From Lepraria neglecta (taxonomy: Eukaryota > Ascomycota > Lecanoromycetes > Lecanorales > Stereocaulaceae), in contig CM065653.1 in assembly GCA_033220425.1 (NCBI GenBank), positions 4,424,440-4,488,439 of the forward strand: 64,000 bases of DNA, given 5' to 3'. This document shows, in pieces, positions 36,242-45,800 of this stretch; the first letter of the stretch is position 1, and each line of letters starts with the position of its first letter. The position numbers and the translations under genes were made by a program. The notes beneath the pieces are model-generated. The model ran no database searches. It had not been told where the DNA came from and was given only the letters and a program-made list of their open reading frames with translations.

Positions 36242-39193
36242 CGCCCTATACTGCGCGCGGGCAGTCTAGTCCAGGAGCTGCTGTTTCTCGCCGATCCCGG
36301 CCGGCTCCCCCGGATCCCATAGGCGTCGTTGCGGGACAACCCTGTCAACGGGGAGCGGGGGTGGAATTTTGTGCGGGACGAGCGCAATATATGGCCGGTA
36401 GACGGCCGAGTATGGTTAAGGGATCGCGTCGGGAAAGACGACGCCCTACAGCGAAGATTCATCGAAGACGGCCAGGTCTTGAAGTAGAAGAAGGCGGGGA
36501 TCCGCGCGTATATGGATCAGGTGGTAGCATATCGAGAGCGGTCCTTACCGTTACTGCATATGACCGGCGGATACGCCGCCCGGGCCCCCGAGATATTGAG
36601 TATCCGGTATAAGAATAGTATTAAAGGCGAACACCGCAACGTATTCATCGAAGATGGAATGGTGGTATTAGTAACCCGATATTATAAAGGGTATCACGCG
36701 CACGGGAACGAGAAGGTCATCCACCGCTATTTGCCCCGACCGGTTAGGGAATTGTTCGTATATTACGAGTGGCTGGTCCGCCCCTTCCAGGAGGTCATCG
36801 AGGCTGAGGGGTGGGATCAATATACTACGTCGCCCTTCCTATAGCCGGCGGACGCTGACGGGAAGGGATGGACCGCCAGTCGGATAACGAAATGTATACA
36901 GAACGCCAGCGAGAGCGGGATAGGGGTAAAGGTCGGGGTCCAGGCATAGCGGGATTTGTCTATTGGAATCAGCCGGAAGTTCTTGCGGAGCGAGCATGTC
37001 TTCCGGCGGGACGAGGATGACGAAGATGGAGATTTCCACGAAGACCCGGCCAGTGCGATCCAGGACGAACAGGCGGGCCATACGTCCCATGTGGCGGGGA
37101 TGGTATACGCGCGGGGGATTACGGAGTTGAGTGGGGTCGTAGCCAGCAGGCGGCAGCGGTTTCGCGCGGCGAGCATGGAGTGGCACCAGTTTTTAGGGTT
37201 CAGTCAGGATGATACAGCGGCGGCGGCGGCGGCGGCGCCGGGCGGTGGGCAAAAGCGGCCAGCGCCCTTTGGTAACGAAGCTGAGGACGCCTCGTTCCAG
37301 CGGTGGAAGCGGATCAGAGGGACAGATATCCATACCGAACTACGGCGTATGATGGGGTCTACCGCCACGTTTCGAGGGGTACAGGAAGCCGCCATCAGGG
37401 CCATCATGAAGGGGGAGAGTCCTGTGGTTATGGTGATGGGAACGGGTGGGGGGAAAAGTTTGGCGTTCATGTTACCGGCCCGGTGCAGCGCAGGGGGCAC
37501 TAGTATCGTGGTGGTACCGTTAATCGCATTGCGGCAAGATCTGAAAGATCGATGCCGCCGGTTAGGGATCGAATGTATCGAATGGAACGGCCACCGGCCC
37601 CCCCGCCAGGCCCGAATCGTGTTGGTGACGCCGGAAGCGGCGATGGGGGACGGGTTTAGCACGTATATAAATCAACTACGGGCGACGCAGCAGTTGGATC
37701 GCATCGTGATTGACGAATGCCATGTGGTATTGAATAACCGGTGGGATTTCCGGCGGAAATTGCAGCGGATGGGGGAGCTGAATCATGCGGAGGCGCAGAT
37801 AGTGATGTTGACCGCCACATTGCCCCCCGGTACAGAAGCCCAATTATGGGACCGGATGGGATGGAAAGCCGAGACGGTTCGTATATTCCGGGCAGGTACG
37901 GTTCGACAGAATATCAGATATCAAACGGTACGGATCCCGGCAGCGGACAAGAAGACCGGAGGGGATGTACGGGTTATCCAGCAGGTATTTGGTCGACATC
38001 GGCAGGGAAAGATGGTAGTATATTGCACTTCGGTACAGCAAACGCAGGATCTAGCGAACCGACTAGGGTGCGAGGCATATTACCATGACGCCGGTGACAA
38101 GGCCGAGAAGCTGGCGCGGTTTAAAGATGGAAATCGGGTGATCGTAGCCACCAGTGCGTTCGGGATGGGGATCGATATCGAGAACATCCGGGTAGTGGTT
38201 CACGTGGATCGGCCGCGGACCTTATTGGATTACGCACAGGAAAGCGGACGGGCGGGTCGAGACGGGCTGAGTAGCGATGCCGTCATTATCGACGTTGATA
38301 ACGGGCCAGAAGAGGGGGGAGGGGATTCGCCAGAGGAAAGACTGGTCCAGCGATTTATTAAGGGAGACGGGTGCCGGCGGCAGGTACTAGATGAGTATTT
38401 GGATGGACGAATAGATCGTATAGAATACGCAGACGGCGAGGAGAGATGCGATCGATGCCAGGCGGTAGAAGAGGATGGTCATATACAGCGGCGGCGGCGG
38501 CGGAGCAGTATAGCAGACGGGGTACTGGACCCGGGGTCCGGGCCGGGGCTGGCGGAGGAGGCAGATCGGGCGGGGACAGAGATAGGGGTCTTTCGGCAGC
38601 AGCGACAGATGCGGGCCCGGATCAGGCAAGAACAGCGCGAGCGAGTGCAGGCGGAAAGGGCAGACGTTATAGCGTTAAAAGGATATTTAAATACCGTCCG
38701 AGGGCAATGTCCGTTTTGTCGATGGCTGCAGATCGAGCACGAGCCCCATCCGTTGTATCGATGCCGTCTCGGGGATTCTAAGCGGAGCCGGGAGCTGTAC
38801 ACGGCGACGAAGAAGAAGATTCGAGATATACGGGCGATGGAGCGCTTCGGTGGATGTATGGAGTGCTTTATACCGCAAGAGTGGTATAACTAATGGCGAC
38901 AGAAGGAGGAGAAGGCGGAGGATGGGAACGATGGTGGAGGGGGGTACGAGAGGGTGCCCGGACGAAAATGCCAGTATCAAGACGTGGTGCTGGGGGGGTT
39001 CGCGGTAGCCTTGACACAAGATCCGGTATTTGGCGGCAGGTAGGTTGGACGATTAACGAAGGCGGGTCCTGATCAGTTGATGGGAGATGATCTCCTCCGG
39101 TACCTAGGGAGACGAATCGAGTGGGGAGGGTTAGAGACTAACCGGTTACTGCGGGAATACTGGGAGGCGGTGAAGTGCGACAGGGAGGAGTAG
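36242..39193 (+). pseudogene. Tyrosine-recombinase-like / RecQ helicase fusion (unit A)
   Basis: A single frame runs from about 36242 to TAG at 39191-39193, broken by TAG at 36320, 36485, 36842, 36947 and 39041 and TAA at 38891, all explainable as C-to-T/G-to-A changes at Gln/Trp codons. The first 290 residues align with unit C (LRDNP.N...GW.F, then R-x-x-E, YKGY and IHRYLP). Catalytic-type residues of tyrosine recombinases can be placed: Arg at 36581, Lys at 36686, Arg at 36950 (box WR-D, where unit C has WRHT), His at 37079 (QAGHTS) and Tyr at 37106 (MVYARG). A RecQ helicase follows (separate entry), then a Cys-rich tail (C-P-F-C, C-M-E-C, KCQYQDVV). The N-terminal OrsD zinc-finger part is missing. 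Confidence 0.75.
36956..38893 (+). CDS. Intact RecQ-type helicase core within the unit A fusion
   Basis: Longest open frame in the window (645 codons). ATP-dependent 3'-5' DNA helicase of the RecQ type found next to fungal telomeres. Motifs in order: I MGTGGGKSLAF, Ia VVVPLIALRQDL, II VIDECHVV, III LTATLPP, IV VVYCTSVQQTQ, V VATSAFGMGID and VI QESGRAGRDG. All key residues are present. A first zinc-binding cluster follows (RCDRCQ), then an Arg-rich linker and CPFC...C...CMEC. An Ala run (9 GCG/GCC codons) near 37217 separates the recombinase end from the helicase. The first codon here is not a true start; the frame is open only because no stop falls between 36949 and 38891. Whether it is expressed on its own is unknown. 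Confidence 0.85.
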   Translation: MSIGISRKFLRSEHVFRRDEDDEDGDFHEDPASAIQDEQAGHTSHVAGMVYARGITELSGVVASRRQRFRAASMEWHQFLGFSQDDTAAAAAAAPGGGQKRPAPFGNEAEDASFQRWKRIRGTDIHTELRRMMGSTATFRGVQEAAIRAIMKGESPVVMVMGTGGGKSLAFMLPARCSAGGTSIVVVPLIALRQDLKDRCRRLGIECIEWNGHRPPRQARIVLVTPEAAMGDGFSTYINQLRATQQLDRIVIDECHVVLNNRWDFRRKLQRMGELNHAEAQIVMLTATLPPGTEAQLWDRMGWKAETVRIFRAGTVRQNIRYQTVRIPAADKKTGGDVRVIQQVFGRHRQGKMVVYCTSVQQTQDLANRLGCEAYYHDAGDKAEKLARFKDGNRVIVATSAFGMGIDIENIRVVVHVDRPRTLLDYAQESGRAGRDGLSSDAVIIDVDNGPEEGGGDSPEERLVQRFIKGDGCRRQVLDEYLDGRIDRIEYADGEERCDRCQAVEEDGHIQRRRRRSSIADGVLDPGSGPGLAEEADRAGTEIGVFRQQRQMRARIRQEQRERVQAERADVIALKGYLNTVRGQCPFCRWLQIEHEPHPLYRCRLGDSKRSRELYTATKKKIRDIRAMERFGGCMECFIPQEWYN

Positions 39194-39243
39194 TCTATAC
39201 CGCTTATTTATCGATTCCCGCCTTTCCGCCGCTGCCGCTGTTA

Positions 39244-39830
39244 TCTCGCCAAGGAGTCATCCGTTGTTTAATCCGAGGATAGAATTAAAACAGCCTTGAT
39301 CAGCCGGTGCCAGAGGTGGCCGGTAAACCACTGCCGGGGCTACCCTTTATCTAGGATATCCAGGTAAAGGTCCTCAGCGGATTCTGTACTGGCTATCAAC
39401 TTAGATCCCTCTCTATCTCGCCAAGGAGTGGTCCGTTTTTCAATCCGAGGACAAAATCAGAATCGCCTTAATTAGACAGTGCCAGAGGTGGCCGGTAAAC
39501 CACTGCCGGGGCGACCCTTTATCTAGGATATCCAGGTAAAGGCCCTCAGCGGATTCTATACTGGCTATCGACTTAGATCCCTCTCTATCTCGCCAAGGAG
39601 TGGTCCGTTTTTTAATCCGAGGACGGAATTAGAATAGCCTTAATTAGACGGTGCCAGAGGTGGCCGGCAAACCATTGCCGGGGTTACCCTTTATCTAGGA
39701 CATTAAGGCAAAGGTTCAAAGCAGAATCAGCTAGCTATTAACTTCAATCCTACTTGATTTTTTAAGGAGCTATTTAGTTTTTATCCTGAAAATTAGAAAA
39801 GCCGGAGTTAGGTAGTACTACAGGATTTTT
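39244..39830 (+). repeat. 172-bp tandem satellite, unit A array
   Basis: Three and a half units with TCTCGCCAAGG starts at 39244, 39416 and 39588, followed by a diverged last unit shared by all three arrays (AAAGCAGAATCAGCTAGCTA). Each unit has a hairpin CCGGYAA...TTGCCGG (or wobble variant) and a near-palindrome around GGATATCC. It begins 50 bp after the fusion gene's stop. Confidence 0.9.
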
Positions 39831-39977
39831 GTATAATATATACCCGCCCCGCGGTTACCTCGATATAAGCTTCTTTTCAAATCTATTCTCTTCTTCTTAA
39901 TACTCTCCGGTCTATACTCTTCTTACGAAACCCTTTAAGCCCTTTCTATATTAGTAAATCAGTTTCTTTAACCCTCT

Positions 39978-40948
39978 ATAGCTCTACCGCTACCTACTAC
40001 CTAGACCGCGGCGACTGGCGCTGATATAGTCGGCACCTGGTTGAGCGACCTGAGATTAAGCGGCGCCCCTCAGTATAGCCCTACTCCAGGCCTAGCTGGA
40101 CCGCCGGCTATCTGGCCGCAGGTAGCTTCATACACCAGCGAGGCTCAGAGGCAGAGGTAAGATAGATATTGCTTGCTTATATCCTTACTTGCTTGCTAGC
40201 TTGCCTGTATACTTGCTTACTTACCTGCTTGCCTGCTTGCTTGCCTACTTGCTTACCTGCTTGCTTACTTACCTATACACTTACCTACTTACTTGCTTAC
40301 CTGCTTACTTACTTACTTACTTACCTACTTACTTACCTCCTTACTTACTTTCTTCCTTCCCCCTCCCTATTTTCTAAGGGCTAATCGTTTATTGACTCTA
40401 TCTAGCTACCTGAATTCGGTCGTTGATATATCGGAACGGGCGAGCTATAAGGCTTGTAGCACATTGAATCCTACGGCGCGCGCTATAACCGCCCACAGCG
40501 CGGCGCTGGTATGCAGCAACCTGAATAGCGCCAGCCAAGACAACGCCGGCCTCGCGCAGTGGCACGCAGTAGGGATAGCCCAGGCTGGGCAGCAGTATTA
40601 TGTCTACAGCAGCACGTTCGATCCGGCGGATTACCTAGCCTCGTCTCCCCCCCGCGGCTCTCCAGCCAGCCTGGCTGTATTAATACCGAGTATATTATCC
40701 GGTTAATACGGACCCCCCAATCGACCACCTATCCGGCTATCAGAGGGGTACAAAGCTATCCGGTCCGGGGCCGTAGACTGACTGTGGCCGAGATATGGAC
40801 TACGGGGAGCGGGAATACGAGGCAGCAATGTATAGGAGAGGGTGCCCGGTTTATTTACGAGGTAGCTAGTGGGCGTGCCGGTATCTCGGCTACAGGGTCG
40901 ATAATACCTAATCTAGCAGGATATAATTGGGTACGGGCGACTTGGTAA
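39978..40948 (+). pseudogene. DIVGTW-family small gene, unit A copy (broken)
   Basis: Homologue of the gene at 49521-50490. Exon 1 is 39978-40156, intron 40157-40405 (TTAC/TTGC repeat, GTAAGA...ATCTAG) and exon 2 40406-40948. The start codon is ATA instead of ATG, codon 9 is TAG instead of Trp, and one base is missing in the C run near 40650 (SSPP region), so the C-terminal third is in another frame. The true end is ATW followed by TAA at 40946-40948. Confidence 0.8.
40157..40405 (+). repeat. TTAC/TTGC microsatellite forming an intron (unit A)
   Basis: About 190 bp of (CTTAC/CTTGC)-type 4-bp repeats between GTAAGATAG and the polypyrimidine tract plus ATCTAG. It can be read as Leu/Thr/Tyr/Ala repeats in all frames, which explains the spurious frames at 40169-40384 and 40189-40377. 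Confidence 0.85.
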
Positions 40949-41161
40949 CGATTAGTATAGAAATAGTAGATAATTAAAGAATAAAAGAATTATAACTTAT
41001 TACTAGAATAATAGATAAGAAAAGGAGGAAATAGTTAAATTTTTTATAAAGAATAATAGACGATTAGAATTAGATATTAGATATTAGATATTAGATATTA
41101 GATATTAGAAATAGGAATAGATAGTCGATAGTAGATATTAGAAATTAGAAATTAGAAATAT

Positions 41162-41192
<31 letters not shown>

Positions 41193-42341
41193 TTAGAAAT
41201 TAGAAATTAGATAGTAGATAGTAGATAGTAGATAATAGATTAGAGTTAGAGTTAAAAGATAGGGTTTAAATTTAATAAAAGAATAATATTAGAAGGTAAA
41301 TTATTAAGAATTATAAGAAAAAGAAAAATAAGAAGAAGATATAAATAATAAAGAAGATACTAAGAAGGAATATATTTAAAATTAAACTAAAGAATTAAGA
41401 GATTAGAATTATAATAAAATTTTAATAAGAATTAAGAAAGATTTAAGCTAAATTTAATTATAATTAGAGTTAAAAGCTTAGGATTAGGGCTTAGGATTAG
41501 GGTTTAGAAAGATAAAAGAGTTAGGATTAGAATTTTAGAGTTAAAAATTAATAAAGAGGAGGTTAAGTTAAAGAAGAATTATAAAAATAAAAGGGATTAA
41601 ATAGAGAGGAGCTAAAAAGGGAGTTAGAGGTTATAGAAAAGATTTAAAAATAATAGATATAATTAAGAAAGTAGATATAAAAGATTTATATATTTTAAAT
41701 TTAGAGTTTAAATTATATAAATTAAAAGATAAGTAATTAATTAATAAATAAACTAAAATAAAATAAATATATAATAGAAGTTTTAGATTTTAAGAAATTG
41801 ATTAATTTAGAGGTATTAGGGGTTAAGAGTTTATTAGAAAAGAAGAATTATAAAAGACTAAGTATAAAGAAAGTAAAGGTATAAATATAAGATTTTAAAT
41901 AATAAATTAAATAGAATAGATTATAGATTTAATTAATTATTAGGGAAATTATTAAAAGAATATAAAAGAGGAGATAAAGGAGGTAAATTTAGAAAAGATA
42001 TAATTTAAATAAGATTATTTAGAGGATATAAAAAAGAGGGTTATAAGATTAATTAGTAAGTAAAAGATTTAATTTAAATAAGATTATTTTAAGTTAAAAA
42101 GGGATTATAATATTAATAAAGAATTAAGAGATTAAATTTAAATAATAATAAGTTAATTTAGAGTTAAGAGGTTATATTAATAAGTTTTTAAATAGTAGTT
42201 TATAATAAGTAATTTATTTATATATTAAATAATAATAATTTAATTTAGGGTTAAAAGGTTATATTAATAAGAAATTAAATAGTAGTTTATACTTAGGGTT
42301 ATTTATTTAAAGAATATAAATAGTTAGAATAAAAAAGAAAA
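40949..42341 (+). repeat. Cytosine-depleted AT-rich tail of unit A
   Basis: About 1.4 kb with almost no C on the plus strand while G remains. It includes TAGATAT/TAGATAG microsatellites (41070-41240) and telomere-like words TTAGGATTAGGG (41480-41510). No coding signal. It matches the first 1.3 kb of the 50491-52836 tail and is cut at GAAAATTTT|CATTATCGCGG. Confidence 0.85.
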
Positions 42342-42841
42342 TTTTCATTATCGCGGGCGGTAGGGCAGGGTCAGCGGGCCCCGCTCGAGGACTTGGACAT
42401 TTTCGCCATCTCGGGCCGGCCAAAAAGTCGGGCGGATCCCTTCACTTTGTAGACGAAAAAGATGCGTATTTCCCTTCCGATTCTAACCATACTATCCTAA
42501 GCAAAAACCAAGCCGGATCGACCACGTTATGGATGATTCCATAGCAGGAAAATATTGATATTCATCCTCGGGTAGGCTAAGCGGCGGGCCGGCGATGCTT
42601 AAATCCTGCTGGCCAATCGACCAGCGTTTAAACGACATAGCGTATTCTATTTGGCGCTATGTCGTTTAAACAGCATCTTATTAGCCTGAAACTCGCAACC
42701 CCACGCGTATTAATATTGAACGTTAATACGTCACCTATTTATTTATATCAGGGGGACTCTGCATATCTATATATCCTATCCGACATATACGATCGAATCA
42801 CCTGCGCGTATCTGGATCGCGCTATCGGTTAATCCCTCCCG
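42342..42841 (+). other. Unit B upstream region, no gene recognised
   Basis: GC-balanced sequence with no RIP decay starting abruptly at 42342. It contains the 17-bp inverted repeat at 42626-42671 (separate entry). I see no open frame I would call a gene before about 42842, although coding-like text may begin near 42730. Confidence 0.5.
42626..42671. promoter_or_regulatory. Perfect 17-bp inverted repeat with 12-bp spacer
   Basis: GTTTAAACGACATAGCG (42626-42642), spacer TATTCTATTTGG, then CGCTATGTCGTTTAAAC (42655-42671). The size and layout resemble the core sites of tyrosine recombinases (two arms round a short asymmetric spacer). There is no T-run or coding context for a terminator. Function is unproven. 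Confidence 0.45.
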
Positions 42842-45800
42842 CCCCGGGACCCGCCATTACCTCGCCAACAATGCTGGGAAATTAACCACTTCGCAGAATT
42901 CCCCCCCGAAACTTGCGCATCTTTCGCGAGCTTTTTCCAGTCCTATTATTACAGTCGGTCAACTACCTACGCTGATATTACTAGTCGCTATAATAGGTCG
43001 ACCTCTAACCACAGCCGCTGAGAAGAGGATAAAGAACGCTGCCCGGTAATATCGGTAGCGCCAGCAACAAAAGCGGACCTAGTAGCAGGAACGAGCAACT
43101 CGCCTATAGCAGGACGCACTTATCAAGGAACTACAGCAAGCACTCCGCGGTCGCCTACCTCCCCCTTCTCCTCCTTCTTCTTCTTCCCCTCCGACTATAC
43201 CGCAGTAAGTATCGGCTCCGTTACCCCGGCCGTCGGTTCCGATAGAGAGCCAGGGCCCCCCGAGCGAACTCTATAGGGACGAGAACCCGCTACGAACCCC
43301 TCCCGCGAACCGGTAGTCTATTTAATTACCCTGTCCCTACCCTCCCGAGAGCTCGACGAAGAAGAAGGACGACAGCTACTACTTAACGGTATATATCTCG
43401 TATAGGTCCCCGACTCCTAATAGGGAGAAGATCCCTGACGGGCTGGGTTCGAGGGGATCGGAATCCGGTATTAGGCCAACTCTACTACCCTAGATAAGCC
43501 GTTACGCGACCTTTAGCCCGATTTCCCCAGCTATCTAACTTTTACCCTGAGCCGAAAGAGGTAAGACATTACTTAACAGGATTATGCTCGAGGTAACAAC
43601 GTACTTCTCGGGCGCTGATTGGCCTATTATAGTCTAGAGTAGGCAAATCGCCCACCCTATCGGTTTCCCCGCCTTTTTTACAGGTACTAGACGATACCCC
43701 AGCTTTTTCCTTCTTCCCCCCTAACCGCGCGACGTATATTAATGATTTTTTATCTTCTAGGACAGATTTTCTTACCAGCCGCGATTCCTTTACTATAGGC
43801 TATAAAGTAAAGCCCTAAGAGGAATAACAAGCTACTAGACGAGCGACGCAACGTAACTATAACAGGGACAATGCCACTAGACGTACCGGCCCCTCTAATA
43901 TTACCGCCGAACTAGCTCCCTTTAACTAAGGACCGGAATCCCCTCCTAGTCGGCCTCGCCATCTATTACCCCCGAATAGCTCCCTTCTTCGGCAGAATCC
44001 TACCGCTAGCAAGCCTGCCGCCCTCTTTGATCCTACCGCAGAGGATAATAATCACCCCCGTATCAATCGAGTCACCCGTAAACAGCCTGCTGCTTCCTCT
44101 CCTAGATCTAGTCGCTCTTAACCTAAAGCTCCTTCGACCTCCAGCACCGCGAATAACATTCTACTATCTACAGGGACCGATACCTGCTCTTAGTCTATAG
44201 ATCTGTCTAGTAGAAGTAACAGCCTGAATCGGATCATCGAGCAGGACATATCCTATATACCAAATATTAGCCAGGGTCCAGGAGTCAATAATAATAAGAA
44301 TACCCTATATCCTATCCCCTAACTCTAACCGCGTTCCTCTATAAGCGTCTTGTTACTAGCGGCCTCTTTAATATCGAGGGTTACTATAGTCCGTATCCCT
44401 CTTTCAACGTTAACGTTAACTTTAGTTAATATCCCCTCCTATTCGATATTTTCAAGACTAACGGTAGTAACCTATACCTTACTATTAGACGACGACGATA
44501 ACAACAACGACGACGACGACGACGACTACGCGCCTGACTATAATAATCCTCTCGAGTCTCGCTCGGCCGTTTCCGGGCTATCCAATCTAGATAGGTACGA
44601 TAAGTCCGCGGTATCGCTGGAGGATGATCTCTCGGAACTCAGCCTGTCCGACGAAGCTCCTGATCCTATAGCTACCGCGCAGGACTACCTGGACCGCAGC
44701 TGGGCGCCTCTCTGCACGTACAGTAAGACTACTACCTCGACTATATCCTGAATACTTGATTAACTAACTAACTGACTAACTAACTAATCACGTATCTATA
44801 GGGAACGACTATATCGGCAGCAACGGAGCACGCTCGTTAGCCGAATGCACCAACTATCTCAACGAATATCTCCCTAGGACCCCTTTTCCTCTGTAATCCG
44901 GTATATATCTACGTCGCCGAGGTCAGTATAACGATTTCCGAGCGGTAGACTGGCAGGAACTCCTAGGAGGCCGTAGTAATGGCGATATCCCGGAATAGGC
45001 TCTTAGCATCGCTAGGTCCGCAGAGGCCTTCGAACAGGCCGAGCAGAGGACCGACCCTTGGGTCAGGCGCAGTTACGACGTGGATAGCTTTATAGCCAGG
45101 GTCACTATACTAGCAGTCCACCGGAAGGGCTTCAGACTTGCCTACCGCCCGCCTTACCTTAGGACTATCACCTAAGACCCTCACGTCACGTTCCGGTCGA
45201 GACGGATCCATAAGACTAAACACCTCCGCCTCGGGTATGGCGTTAGTAGCGCGGGCTTTAACTACGAATATTATATCTTCTTCCCTCGGATAACTCGCGC
45301 GAAGAAATAGCAGAAGAACTATAGCTACTATCTTAGTAGCAAATCGTAGTAAATCTAGATCGACGATATCATCCTCCCTGCGCTCCGATCGACCTGTGAT
45401 ACCCAAGTCTATACTTGTTATCCCCGTAGCTTCGAAGACGCTAACTACAAGGCCTACGTAAGGCAGGAAGTTTATAATCTGCTACCTAGCCAAGCTATAG
45501 ACGTGTCTTACCCGATCCCCTCCTAAGATCTAGATACCTTTTGGAGAGAGGTGTGCCGTAAAGCCGACGATCGCCCTCTATTCAAGAACCCCTTTCTGAT
45601 CGTCCAGGGCTATAACCTCAAGATCTATACATCTCGCCTGTCTCCCGCCCAGGCTCGCGAAGATTTCCTTACCTACCTTAAAGACTGTTTCGATTTCCGC
45701 AAGGAATACTTCCTACCCGGAGACTATTAGTTGGACTTTAGGGTAGAAGATACCCCGGTCGGTGATACCTCGCAGGCTATTACCCTTCTGCGCAAACCTA

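Noticed and set aside
38387-38802. Minus- and plus-strand frames overlapping the helicase (110-120 codons)
   Set aside because: Shadows of a GC-rich coding region; only the plus frame of 36956-38893 shows protein motifs.
40169-40384. Open frame of Leu/Thr/Tyr/Ala repeats, which would look like a membrane protein
   Set aside because: It is a 4-bp microsatellite open in several frames, lies inside the DIVGTW intron with good splice sites, and differs in length from the second copy (49712-49949).
41461-41520. Telomere array (TTAGGATTAGGG words)
   Set aside because: Only a few scattered degenerate copies; not a tandem TTAGGG array.
42626-42671. Transcription terminator
   Set aside because: No T-run, eukaryotic context, and not placed after a gene; listed instead as a candidate recombination site.
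43561-43683. Alternative intron ending at TTTACAG (43683) in the unit B gene
   Set aside because: It would leave the downstream exon in a poor frame; ending at 43637 keeps the good frame, although this intron remains tentative.
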